This document shows, piece after piece, positions 23,926 to 36,771 of a stretch of DNA of 64,000 nt. The position numbers were made by a program, and so were the translations under genes. The notes beneath the pieces were generated by a model that saw only the letters and a list, made by a program, of their open reading frames with translations, was not told the DNA's origin and made no database searches. Within the stretch, counting starts at the first letter, position 1. Every line of letters starts with the position of its first letter. This DNA is from Manis javanica. Lineage: Eukaryota; Chordata; Mammalia; Pholidota; Manidae. The stretch covers positions 109,337,173 to 109,401,172 of the forward strand of contig NC_133156.1 in assembly GCF_040802235.1 (NCBI RefSeq). Direction: 5' to 3'.

Positions 23926-23950
23926 TTAGGTTTAGGGTTAGGGTTAGGGT
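23926..23950 (+). repeat. Interstitial telomere-type repeat
   Basis: About four units: TTAGG, T, TTAGGG, TTAGGG, TTAGGG. It directly abuts the broken end of the L1 leader at 23922. Short tracts of this kind are usually taken as scars of double-strand-break repair in which telomerase or telomeric DNA filled the gap. Confidence 0.85.
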
Positions 23951-24801
23951 ATACTAGAATACACTTCTTTTGGTCTTTTATCTCCTCAAGGAAATGAATA
24001 CTTGTAGGGTTTTTTGTTTTAACATGGTAGGGATTTTTATCTGTCAGGTCTGCTATTCAAATGAACTTACTGGACAATTTATGAAACTTGAAAATGCCTC
24101 TTCACTGTCCAGTTTAGGGTACCATGCAGACACTTCCATGTTTTCCTTCCCTAGCCCTTAAAAGCTTTTACTAATATCTCTTTCATTTTATGCTCAGAAT
24201 CCTCTGAAATGTATCAGAGTATTTCATCAACTTTTACAGAATACCAAGATTTTGTCTCTATTCTAGGCTCCATGTCAAATACAACTGAGTTAGGTTGTCC
24301 AAATAAACTGATCAGACAGCTTACATGAGACAGTGTGTCATATAAAATTTGAATTAGGAGCAAAATCTCTCTCTCCTCCTTTATTCCCATATAGAAATTT
24401 AAGTCCTAAAATGCAAACAGTATCTTCCTTTATCCCTTCATTTGAGTAGTCAGTCCTAGCCAGAAATCAGCCCCATTCACATCACCAACTGAAGTCTGGT
24501 CCCTTCTTCAGTTTCTCCAGCATTGTTGCATGGAGTCCTCTTCTGAAATTAATGCAACCCCTTCAGCATATCCAGAGCTGCAGAACTCTACTCTGATTCA
24601 CATGTGTCACACACAGACCCTGGGAGCTATCAGGTCACACAAAAAAGAGAAAGGCACTTCAAAATTCAGAAATAACTAAAGTCAGGAACAAATGTGACTG
24701 CTCCAAGAGTTTACATGCTAGGCCTGAATTTCTGTATGAGAGCATTGTTGAAATAAAAGTTTTACATTTTTTCCCCAAGCAAAAACATTTTACAATCAAA
24801 A
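23951..24801. other. DDX4 intron 2, plain sequence
   Basis: No exon, RNA gene or nameable repeat recognised. Confidence 0.5.
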
Positions 24802-25921
24802 CTCATACTGAGAGGAGGAGCCAAGATGGCGACGTGAGTAGGGCAGCAGAAATCTCCTCCCAAAACCATATATATTTTTGAAAATACAACAAACACAACT
24901 ATACCTAAAAAGAGACCATAGGACTATACCTAAAAACAGCCAGGCTACATCTACATCTGCGAGAACTCAGCATCTCACGAAGGAAGTAAGATACAAGCTG
25001 CATCCTGGTGGGACCCGAGCACTCCCTCCCACCCCAGCTCCCCGGCGGGAAGAAAGGAGTAAGAGCCGGTAGGGAGTGGAAGTGCAGTACTGCTGAATAA
25101 CCAGTTCTAGTAATCCACACCGGGAGCGCAGACACACATTGCACGGTGTGCTTGGTATTAGAGAAACAGAAAAGTAAAATCTGGAGTGGGTCCCCACAGC
25201 TGGCTCCCCTGGGACAAAAGAAAAGCAAGTGCTTTTTGAAAGTCTTAAAGGGACAGGGCCTCACAGCTGGATGGAAGCGTCCCGGCACACTGAGCCCAGC
25301 AGCTGGGAATCCCGGGGAACTTCAGGCGCCCCAGATCCCTGGGAGGCAGCGCAGCTCTGAAGTCCCTCATGGTGATAAACAGCCTGCCAGTTGTTCACCC
25401 TCCAGCATGGCCCCATCGCAGTGGCTGAAGAGCCGAAGGGTGGCCCTGCATGCACACGCAGTAGCTGAGCATCCAGGAAGCGGCCGCACGCATGCACACA
25501 GCAGTGGAACAGCCAGGGAGCAGCTGCACGCACCCACTTGCAGCAGCAGAGCAGCCAGAGAGTGGCCCCACCCACAGCAATCACCCAGAATCTCCTCCCG
25601 CACACAGCCACCCCAGCCAGACCCAGAGGGCGCCGCCAACATGCAGCTGCTCAGCACAGGCAGAGGAAACCAGGGCAAGGCGCAAAGGGGCGCCATTCTC
25701 ACAGGAAAGCACACCCAGTGTACCTGCCACTCCCTGCTGGGCTCTGGGCTACCCTGACGGCAACCCTGCCCACGGCAGCTTAGGGGATTAACCCGGAGGC
25801 TGCACCAGGTGCAGGTAACCGACACAGGCAACAGAGAAGGGCAAGGTGACCAACAAGCAGGAAAGGACTTTGTTCTCCCAGCTGACACATGCACTACCTG
25901 CCTACAACTACCTCTATCGTC

Positions 25922-26769
25922 ATGAAAAGGCAGAAGAATTTGGTCCAGTCCACAATTACGCAATCCCCGAGAGAGGGCCAGGGGAAATAGATTTAAGCAA
26001 TCTTCCTGAAAAAGAATTCAAAATAAAGGTCATAACCATGCTGATGGACCTGCAGAGAAATACGCAAGAGCAAAAGGTTCAAGTTGGGAGGCAGAATACA
26101 GAAATAAAACAATCTCTGGAAGGACTTAAGAGCAGACTGGATGAGGTGCAAGAGGCCATTAATGGAATAGAAATAAGAGAAAAGGAACACAGAGAAACTG
26201 AGGCAGAGAGAGATAAAAGGATCTCCAGAATGAAAGAATATTAAGAGAACTGTGTGACTAAACCAAATGGAACAATATTCACATTATAGGAGTACCCAAA
26301 GAAGTAGAGAGAGAAAAAGGGATAGAAACTGTCTTTAAAGAAATAATTGCTGAAAACTTACCCAAACTGGGGGAGGAAATAGTCTCTCAGACCATGGAAG
26401 CCCACAGAACTCCCAACACAAGGGAACCAAGGAGGACAACACTAAGACATATAATAATCAAAATGGCAAAGATCAAAGACAAAGGACAGAGTATTAAAGG
26501 CAGCCAAAGAGAGAAAAAAGGTCACCTACAAAGAAAAACCCATCAGGCTATCATCAGACCTTTCAACAGAAACCTTACAAGCCAGAAGAAAATGGCATTA
26601 TATATTTAATGCAATGAAACAGAAGGGCCTTGAACCAAGAATACTGTATCGAGCATGATTATCATTTAAATATGAAGGAGGGATAAAACAATTCCCAAAA
26701 AAGAAAAAGTTGAGGGACTTCACCTCCCATAAACCACCTCTACAGGATATTTTAAAGGGTCTTCTCTAG
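25922..26769 (+). pseudogene. L1 ORF1 remnant
   Basis: The ATG at 25922 (atgaaaaggcag) matches the start of the intact ORF1 at 14836, and the end 'cttctctag' matches the GLL-stop end. Frameshifts break it near 25940-25990, near 26230 and near 26500. The coiled coil is shorter than in the 14836 copy and has no 33-bp repeats. Confidence 0.88.
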
Positions 26770-27079
26770 ATGGAAGCACTCCTAAGGCTAAATAGATGTC
26801 AATAGAGAAAATAAAATCACACCAAAGAAAGCAGACCAACCAAATACTAACTAAAGGCAAAAAATAAAATCAACTACTCAAAAAAGCACTCAAAGGAAAC
26901 ACAAAAGAGTACAGAATAAAACACCTAACATATAAAGAATGGAGGAGGAGGAATGAGAAGGGAGGGAAATAAAGAGTCAGCAGACTGTGTTTATAATAGC
27001 TTAATAAGAGAATTAAGTTAGATGGTTAGATAGTAAAGAATCTACCCTTGAACCTCTGGTAACCATGAATCTAAAGCCT

Positions 27080-30000
27080 GCAGTGGCAATAAATACATAT
27101 CTTTCAATAATCACCCTAAATGTACATGGACTGAATGCACCAATCAAAAGACACAGAGTAATACACCTAATTATTAAAAAACATCAGACAAAAGCCAAAC
27201 TGGGGACATTCTATGGAATGTCTGATGAGTACTCTTCAAAAATCTCCTGGTCAGAGAAGACAACAAACAACAGAGGAACGGTGACAGATTGGAGATGATG
27301 GAGACAGGACATCGAAATGCAAGGTGAAATCCTGGTTTGTATCCAGAACAAACAATGGACATTCGTCCAAAACCTGGTGATATGTGAATAATGTTTATAG
27401 TTTACTTGATAATGTTGTATCATTGTTAACTCCTTAGTTTTTTTTAACTTTACCATGTTTATATACAATGTTAACTTGAGGTTAACCAAGTAAAGGAAAC
27501 AGGGAGTTTTCTTACTATCATTGTCATTCTGTTCTTTCAAAATAAAAAGCCAAAATAATCTAAAAAAAAAAAAAGACACAGAGTAATAGAATGGATAAAA
27601 AAGCAAGACCCATCCATATGCTGCTTACAAGAGACTCACCTCAAACCCTAAGACATGCACAGACTAAAAGTCAAGGGATGGAAAACAATATTTCATGCAA
27701 ACAATAGGGACAAAAAAGCAGGTGTTGCAGTACTAGTATCAGACAAAATAAACTTCAAAACAAAGAAAGTAATGAGATAAAGAAGGACTACATAATGATA
27801 AAGGGGTCAGTCCAACAAGAGAATATTACCAATATAAATATATATGCACCTACTACAGGAGCACCAACATATGTGAAACAAATACTAACAGAATTAAAGG
27901 AGGAAATAGAATGCAATGCATTCGTTCTAGGAGACTTCAAGATACCACACACTCCAAAGGACAGATACACCAGACAGAAAATAAGTAAGGATACAGAGGC
28001 ACTGAACAACACACTAGAACAGATGGACTTAACAGACATCTACAGAACTCCATACCCAAAGGCAGCAGGGTACACATTCTTCTCAAGGGTATAAACAACA
28101 TTTTCCAGAATAGACCACTTACTAGGCCACAAAAAGAGCCTCAGTAAATTCAAAAAGACTGAAACTCTACCCACCAACTTCTCAGACCACAAAAGTATAA
28201 AACTAGAAATAAATTGTACAAAGAAAACAAAAGGATCACAAACACATGGAGGCTTAACAACATGCTCCTAAATAATCAGTGGATCAATGACCAAATTAAA
28301 ACAGAGATCAAGCAATATATGGAGACAAGTGACAACAACAGCACAAAGCCCCAATTTCTGTAGGATGCAGCGAAGGCCATTCTAAGAGGAAAGTATATAG
28401 CAATCCAGGCATATTTAAAGAAGGAAGAACAATCCCAAATGAATAGTCTCAAGTCACACTTACTGAAGCTGGAAAAAGAAGAACAAAGGAGGCCCAAAGT
28501 CAGCAGAATGAGGGACATAATAAAGATCAGAGAAGAAATAAATAAAATTGAGAAGAATAAAACAATAGAAAAAAATCAATGAAACCAAGAGCTAGTTCTT
28601 TGAGAAAATAAACAAAATAGATAGGCCCCTAGCCAGACTTTTTAAGAGAAAAAGAGAAACTACACACATCAACAGAATCAGAAATGGGAAAGGAAAAATC
28701 ACGACAGACCCCACAGAAATACAAAAAAAATTATTAGAGAATACTATGAAAATCTATATGATAATAAGCTGGAAAACCTAGAAGAAATGGACAACTTCCT
28801 AGAAAAATATAACCTTCCAAGACTGACCAAAGAAGAAACAGAAAATCTAAACAAACCAATTACCAGCAAAGAAATTGAATTGGTAATCAAAAAACAACCC
28901 AAGAACAAAACTCTTGGTCCAGATGGATTTACTGCTGAATTTTACCAGACATATAGAGAAGACATAATATCCATTCTCCTTAAAGTTTTCCAAAAAACAG
29001 AAGAGGAGGAAATACTTCCAAACTCATTCTATGAAGCCAGCATCACTCTAATACCAAAACCAGCAAAGACACCACCAAAAAAGAAAATTACAGATCAATA
29101 TCCCTGATGAACATAGATGCAAAAATACTCAACAAACTATCAGCAAACCAAATTCAAAAATACATCAACAGGACCATACACAATGATCAAGTGTGATTCA
29201 TCTCAGGGAAGCAAGGATGGTACAACCAAAGGATCATCTCCATAGATGCTGAAAAGGCATTTGACAAAATTCAACATCCATTCATGATAAAAACTCTCAA
29301 CAAAATGGGTATACAAGGCAAGTATCTCAACATAATAAAGGCCTTATATGACAAACAGCCAACATCAGACTTAACAGCAAGAAGCTGAAAGTGTTTCCTC
29401 TAAGATCAGGAACAAGACAGGGATGCCCACTTTCCCCACTGTTATTCAACATAGTACCGGAGGTCTCAGCCACGGTAATCAGACAAAACAAAGTAATACA
29501 AGACATCCACATTGGTAAAGAAGAAATCAAACTGTCACTATTTGCAGATGACATGATATTGTACATAAAACACCCTAAAGACTCCACTCCAAAACTACTA
29601 AAACTAATATCTAAATTCAGCAGAGTTGCAGGATACAAAATTAATACACAAAAATCTGTTGCTTTCCTATACACTAACGATGAACTAGCAGAAAGAGAAC
29701 TCAGGAAAACAATTCCATTCACAATTGCATCAAAAAGAATAAAATACCTAGGAATAAACCTAAAAGGAAGTGAAAGACCTATACCCTGAAAACTACAAGA
29801 CACTCTTAAGAGAAATTAAAGAGGACACTAACAAATGGAAACTCTTTCCATGCTCTTAGCTAGGAAGAATTAATATTGTCAAAATGGCCATCCTGCCCAA
29901 AGCAATCTACAGATTCAATGCAATCCCTATCAAAATACCTACAGCATTCTTCAACAAACTGGAACAAATAGTTTTAAAACTCATATGGAACCATAAAAGA

Positions 30001-31250
30001 CCGTGAATAACCAAAGCAATCCTGAGAAGGAAGAAAAAAGCAGGGGGGACCTCAGTTCCAAACTTTAAGCTCTACTACAAAGCCACAGTAATCAAGACAA
30101 TTTGGTACTGGCACAAGAACAGTCACAGACCAGTGGAACAGAACAAGAGTCTAGATATTAACCCAAACATATATGGTCAATTAATATATGATAAAGGAGC
30201 CATGGACAAACAATGGGGAAATGACAGCTTCTTCAACAGCTGGTGTTGGCAAAACTGGACAGCTACATGTAAGAGAATGAAACTGGTTCATTGTCTAACC
30301 CCATACACAAAAGTAAATTCGAAATGAATCAAAGACCTGAATGTAAGTCATGAAACCATAAAACTCTTAGAAAAAACATAGGCAAAAATCTCTTGGACAT
30401 AAGCATGAGCGACTTCTTCATGAACATATCTCCCCAGGGAAAGGGAAACAAAAGCAAAAATGAACAAGTGGGACTACATCAAACTGAAAAGCTTCTGTAC
30501 AGCAAAGCACACCACCAATAGAACAAAAAGGCCTCCTACAGTATGGGAGAATATATTCATAAATGACAGATCCGATAAAGGCTTGACATCCAAAATATAT
30601 AAGAGCTCACACACCTCAACCAACAAAAAGCAAATAATCCAATTAAAAAATGGGCAAAGGAGCTGAATAGACAGTTCTCCAAAGAAGAAATTCAGATGGC
30701 CAAAAGGTACATGAAAAGATGCTCCACATCACTAGTCATCAGAGAAATGCAAATTAAAACCACAATGAGATATCACCTCACACCAGTAAGGATCACCACC
30801 ATCCAAAAGACAGACAACAACAAATGTTGGCAAGGATGTGGAGAAAGGGGAACCCTCCTACACTGCTGGTGGGAATGTAAATTGGTTCAACCATTGTGGA
30901 AAGCAGTATGGAGGTTCCTCAAAATGCTTAAAATAGAAATACCATTTGACCCAGGAATTCCACTTCTAGGAATTTACCCTAAGAATGCAGCAGCCCAGTT
31001 TGAAAAAGACAAATGCACCACTATGTTTATTGCAGCACTATTTACAATAGCTAAGGTAGGGAAGCAACTGAAGTGTCCATCAGTAGATGAATGGATAAAG
31101 AAGATGAGGTACATTACACAAAGGAATATTATTCAGCCATAAGAAGAAAACAAATCCTACCATTTGCAACAAAATGGATGGAGCTAGAGGGTATAATGCT
31201 CAGTGAAAAAAGCCAGGCAGAGAAAGTACCAAATGATTTCACTCATCTGT
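27080..31250 (+). pseudogene. L1 ORF2 remnant with insertion
   Basis: It runs from the segment homologous to the ORF2 start ('gcagtggcaataaatac') to the segment homologous to its stop. Recognisable parts are the endonuclease (27795-28094), the RT N-terminal region (28787-29107), FADD (29520-29560 context 'ctatttgcagatgac') and the Cys-rich end (30820-30890). Many frameshifts, stops and small deletions (for example near 29220) make it non-functional. Confidence 0.9.
27164..27570 (+). mobile_element. Retroposed segment inside L1 ORF2
   Basis: A 407-bp poly(A)-tailed insertion is flanked by the exact 18-bp duplication aaaagacacagagtaata (27146-27163 and 27571-27588). Its body ('ggggacattctatggaatg', 'ctcttcaaaaatctcctggtcagagaag', 'caaaataaaaagccaaaat') follows the pattern of ancient L1M-type 3' UTRs; a related diverged stretch occurs at 47700-48005. 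So a transcript containing, or derived from, an old L1 3' end was copied into a younger L1. Confidence 0.82.
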
Positions 31251-31613
31251 GGACTATAAAATAAAGGAAAAACTGAAGGAGCATAACACCTTAAGACACA
31301 GAACCCAAGAATGGACTAACAGTTACCAAAGGGAAAAGGACTGGGGAGGACAGGAGGGAAAGGAGGGATGGGGAGGGGGTGGGGAGAAAGGGGGCATTAT
31401 GATTAGCATGTATAATGTGGTGGGGGGTGCACAGGGAGGGCTGTACAACACAGAGAAGACAAGTAGTGATTCTACAACATCTTACTACGCTGATGGACAA
31501 TTACTGCAATGGGGAATGTGGGGGGAACTTGGTGATGGGGGGAGTCTAGTAAACATAATATCCCTCATGTAATTGTAGAGTAATGACACCAAAAAAAAAC
31601 AACCTCATACTGA

Positions 31614-34670
<3,057 letters not shown>

Positions 34671-34756
34671 CTTCTTAAATACAGGAACATAAGAAGACAT
34701 AGAAGATCTGGCAATTTCTTCTTCCCAGTCTTCATCTCCCATTGCGGCTTCCAGTT
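34671..34756 (-). CDS. DDX4: DDX4 (VASA) exon 2 with start codon
   Basis: On the minus strand the acceptor ATAG (34760-34757) opens an 86-nt exon. After 14 nt of 5' UTR comes the ATG at 34742-34740; the coding part reads MGDEDWEEEIARSSMSSY then VPVFKK and ends in phase 0 at donor GTAGTAAAT (34670). MGDEDWE and MSSYVP are the hallmark start of mammalian DDX4; the residues between (EEIARSS) are diverged. This is the acidic start of the disordered, Gly-rich N-terminal region that drives germ-granule condensation and precedes the helicase core. The exon joins in frame to 12321-12381. The donor is weaker than consensus (GTAGTA). Confidence 0.95.
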
Positions 34757-35279
34757 CTATTTTTATTAAAAAAAAAATAGACACACAAATCAATTAGATC
34801 AGACTCATACTTTTAAAAACATAAACTATCATCATTTCACATACACCTCTTGAAATTACTCAGTTAGGTGCTGATCTTCCCCAAAAGTTTTTGTAAAAAG
34901 AGGCAAGTTTGGTTTCTTACCTAGCGGCAGCGTTTATATCCATCCTTTTTAATCTTTAAAAATTAGTTGAACCACTTAGCTAATCACTCTAGCAATCACT
35001 TTGTTCGCACTAATGCTGAGGCTTTTCCCCAAAATCTGTTCATATAATTCATATGCCCCATCCAAACGTTCCCAAACTGCTTATTGGATAGTAAGGGGAG
35101 AAGTTTTTCAGGGACTGTTTGAGGTTTCTCCTTTCGCACCCCTCCTTCAAAGGTAAAAATGTCTGGTTTGAAGTTTTTTGTTTCTTGGGAGCACAAGAAG
35201 CTGGGGGCTGCGGCCTTTAAGTCTGGCGAGTAAAGGGCGACAGGTTAGGTGGCCCAAATCCTTCCAATAAAGGACAGTC

Positions 35280-35850
35280 TCACCAAGGCGCGTTTACACA
35301 AATGGTACTACAGCCTTCCCTGTCCAGAGAAAAGGCCGCGCAGGGGCCGGGCAAAAAGGCGCCTTCACCTCCTCTACAGGCCTTGAGCCCAGACTTGGGT
35401 CGCCCAGCGGGCTTTAGGACCTCCGGCTGGGAGGCGGAAAGGCCCCAAAGAACAACTTCAAAACCCAGGCGGCTCCTCGCGCTCTTCACTGACCCAAGAG
35501 TCCAGCTTCTAGGAAGCCCACAAAGTTGGGTTGAGGCCCGTGTCCCAAACAAAGAAGACGCCTTACCTCTCCACGGCTTATTCTCCGGCGGTCCTCGCTG
35601 GCGCCAACGCCGCTTAAACGGCTGCACGTGCAGGGAGACGCAGACTGCGTCAGGTGCTCAGCTCCGGCAACAAATGGCATGGGCGATGAGCGCCATCAGC
35701 CAATCAGCGCTCAGAAAACCAGCATCATCCCGCCCCTATCTCCAGCGCTCATTCCCTACAAGCAATCATTGCCGCAGTGGCCAGACCCCCTTGCCTGTTT
35801 TCAAAGTGGCGCGATGGGCCTGTGGGTACAAGCCTGGCCGTGGGCTTCTT
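35280..35850 (-). promoter_or_regulatory. DDX4: DDX4 CpG-rich promoter
   Basis: A CpG-dense island in AT-rich surroundings. On the minus strand, upstream of predicted exon 1, are a CCAAT box (read as ATTGG; 35700-35704), a TGACG half-site within 35643-35654 and a canonical E-box CACGTG at 35625-35630. The adjacent + strand aacgg (35617-35621) fits the core of a MYB site; A-MYB drives many germline piRNA-pathway genes in mammals, so this is worth testing but is only a short match. Mammalian DDX4 promoters are kept silent in the soma by CpG methylation, which the island would allow. Confidence 0.75.
35567..35640 (-). other. DDX4: DDX4 non-coding exon 1 (predicted)
   Basis: On the minus strand, GC-rich sequence ending ccgtggagag meets a strong donor GTAAGG at 35566-35561, about 0.8 kb before exon 2 and inside the CpG-rich promoter. 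There is no in-frame ATG needed here, since the start codon is in exon 2. The 5' edge is a guess from the CCAAT box at 35700 and could be tens of bases off. Confidence 0.65.
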
Positions 35851-36771
35851 GTCTCTCCATTCTTGTATGGCGTTCTCAATCTAGAGAGGCTCTAGATTTT
35901 CCCTGTGCATGCACTGCAACAATATCCACCCCCTTTTCCTAATAAAAATAAAACAGAAATGGAGTACTGTCCTCCTTCCTACCCCTTTAGAGTTCTCTCC
36001 TCTCTGCCATACAACAATCCCTTCAAGTGGGCCCCTCTGGTTCTTTGTTTCTGAGCGCTTGCTTCACTTTAGGGATTTCCCTGGTGTCTCGATGCGGCCC
36101 TGACGCCCATGGAGATGGTGCATTTCCTTCTCCCGATGAGGGCAGGAATGAGACTCTCCCGCTTGTACCCAGGAAGTTGTAAAGAAAATTAGCCTGTCTT
36201 ACAGAGTAGGGGGTCCAACTTTTTGGGGAAGGAGAAGCCCTCTGATCTCGAAGGAAGAAAAATTGTGCTGGGTAGGTCATTTATCAGAGCTTGACTTTGT
36301 GTGGTCCGTGTGCTTTGTATCCCTTGGAGTACAATTCAACCTGAGTGACCAAGGGTCATTTCTGTACTTAATACTCATTAACCAGATACTCTTTTTCTGC
36401 CCCTCAAAGAAGTAGAGGAAATGCCTCTCAGAATTTTACCATCCCTCCAAAAAGCATAACAACAAACAGCTTTAAAAATGTAGATTTAATTTTTGATTTT
36501 ATTTCCATCATTGCCATTCTCTGAGTCCTTGAAGAAATTTTGTTGAGGAATATAAATTCCAATATAGTCTGACACTCAGGCATAAAGGATGAGGCACTTT
36601 ATGGGTTCAGCTTACTTCATACTTTTTATTTGGTTCTGTCTCTTCCACCAAGAATATGCCAGGATTTATCTACCTAGCACTAAATCTTGTCAGACTATTT
36701 TCAAGGTGAATTGTTTTTTAAAGCTCATATGTAACAAAGATCAAACCAGAACATATTTTAATATAACTCAT
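35851..36771. other. Intergenic, no feature seen
   Basis: Sequence upstream of the DDX4 promoter. No gene, RNA or clear repeat recognised. Confidence 0.5.

Larger units (their letters stand above)
24802..31613 (+). mobile_element. Older full-length L1 with target duplication
   Basis: The target duplication ctcatactga is at 24802-24811 and 31604-31613. The element starts gaggaggagccaagatggcg at 24812 (YY1-type site), has a GC-rich leader of about 1.1 kb, ORF1 and ORF2 remnants, a G-rich 3' UTR (31335-31400) and an A-tail at 31591-31599. The leader is about twice as long as that of the 14285 copy and its middle (25260-25760) is largely different, so the two copies belong to different subfamilies or one leader has lost a segment. 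All frames are broken, and a 407-bp insertion lies in ORF2. Confidence 0.9.

Noticed and set aside
25146..25757. 203-codon + frame in the older L1 leader
   Set aside because: It lies in the GC-rich L1 5' UTR, is low in complexity, and has no match in the leader at 14285; likely open by base composition.
35302..35895. 197-codon + frame across the DDX4 CpG island
   Set aside because: Opposite strand to a well-supported promoter and exon; Arg/Pro-rich translation typical of CpG islands.
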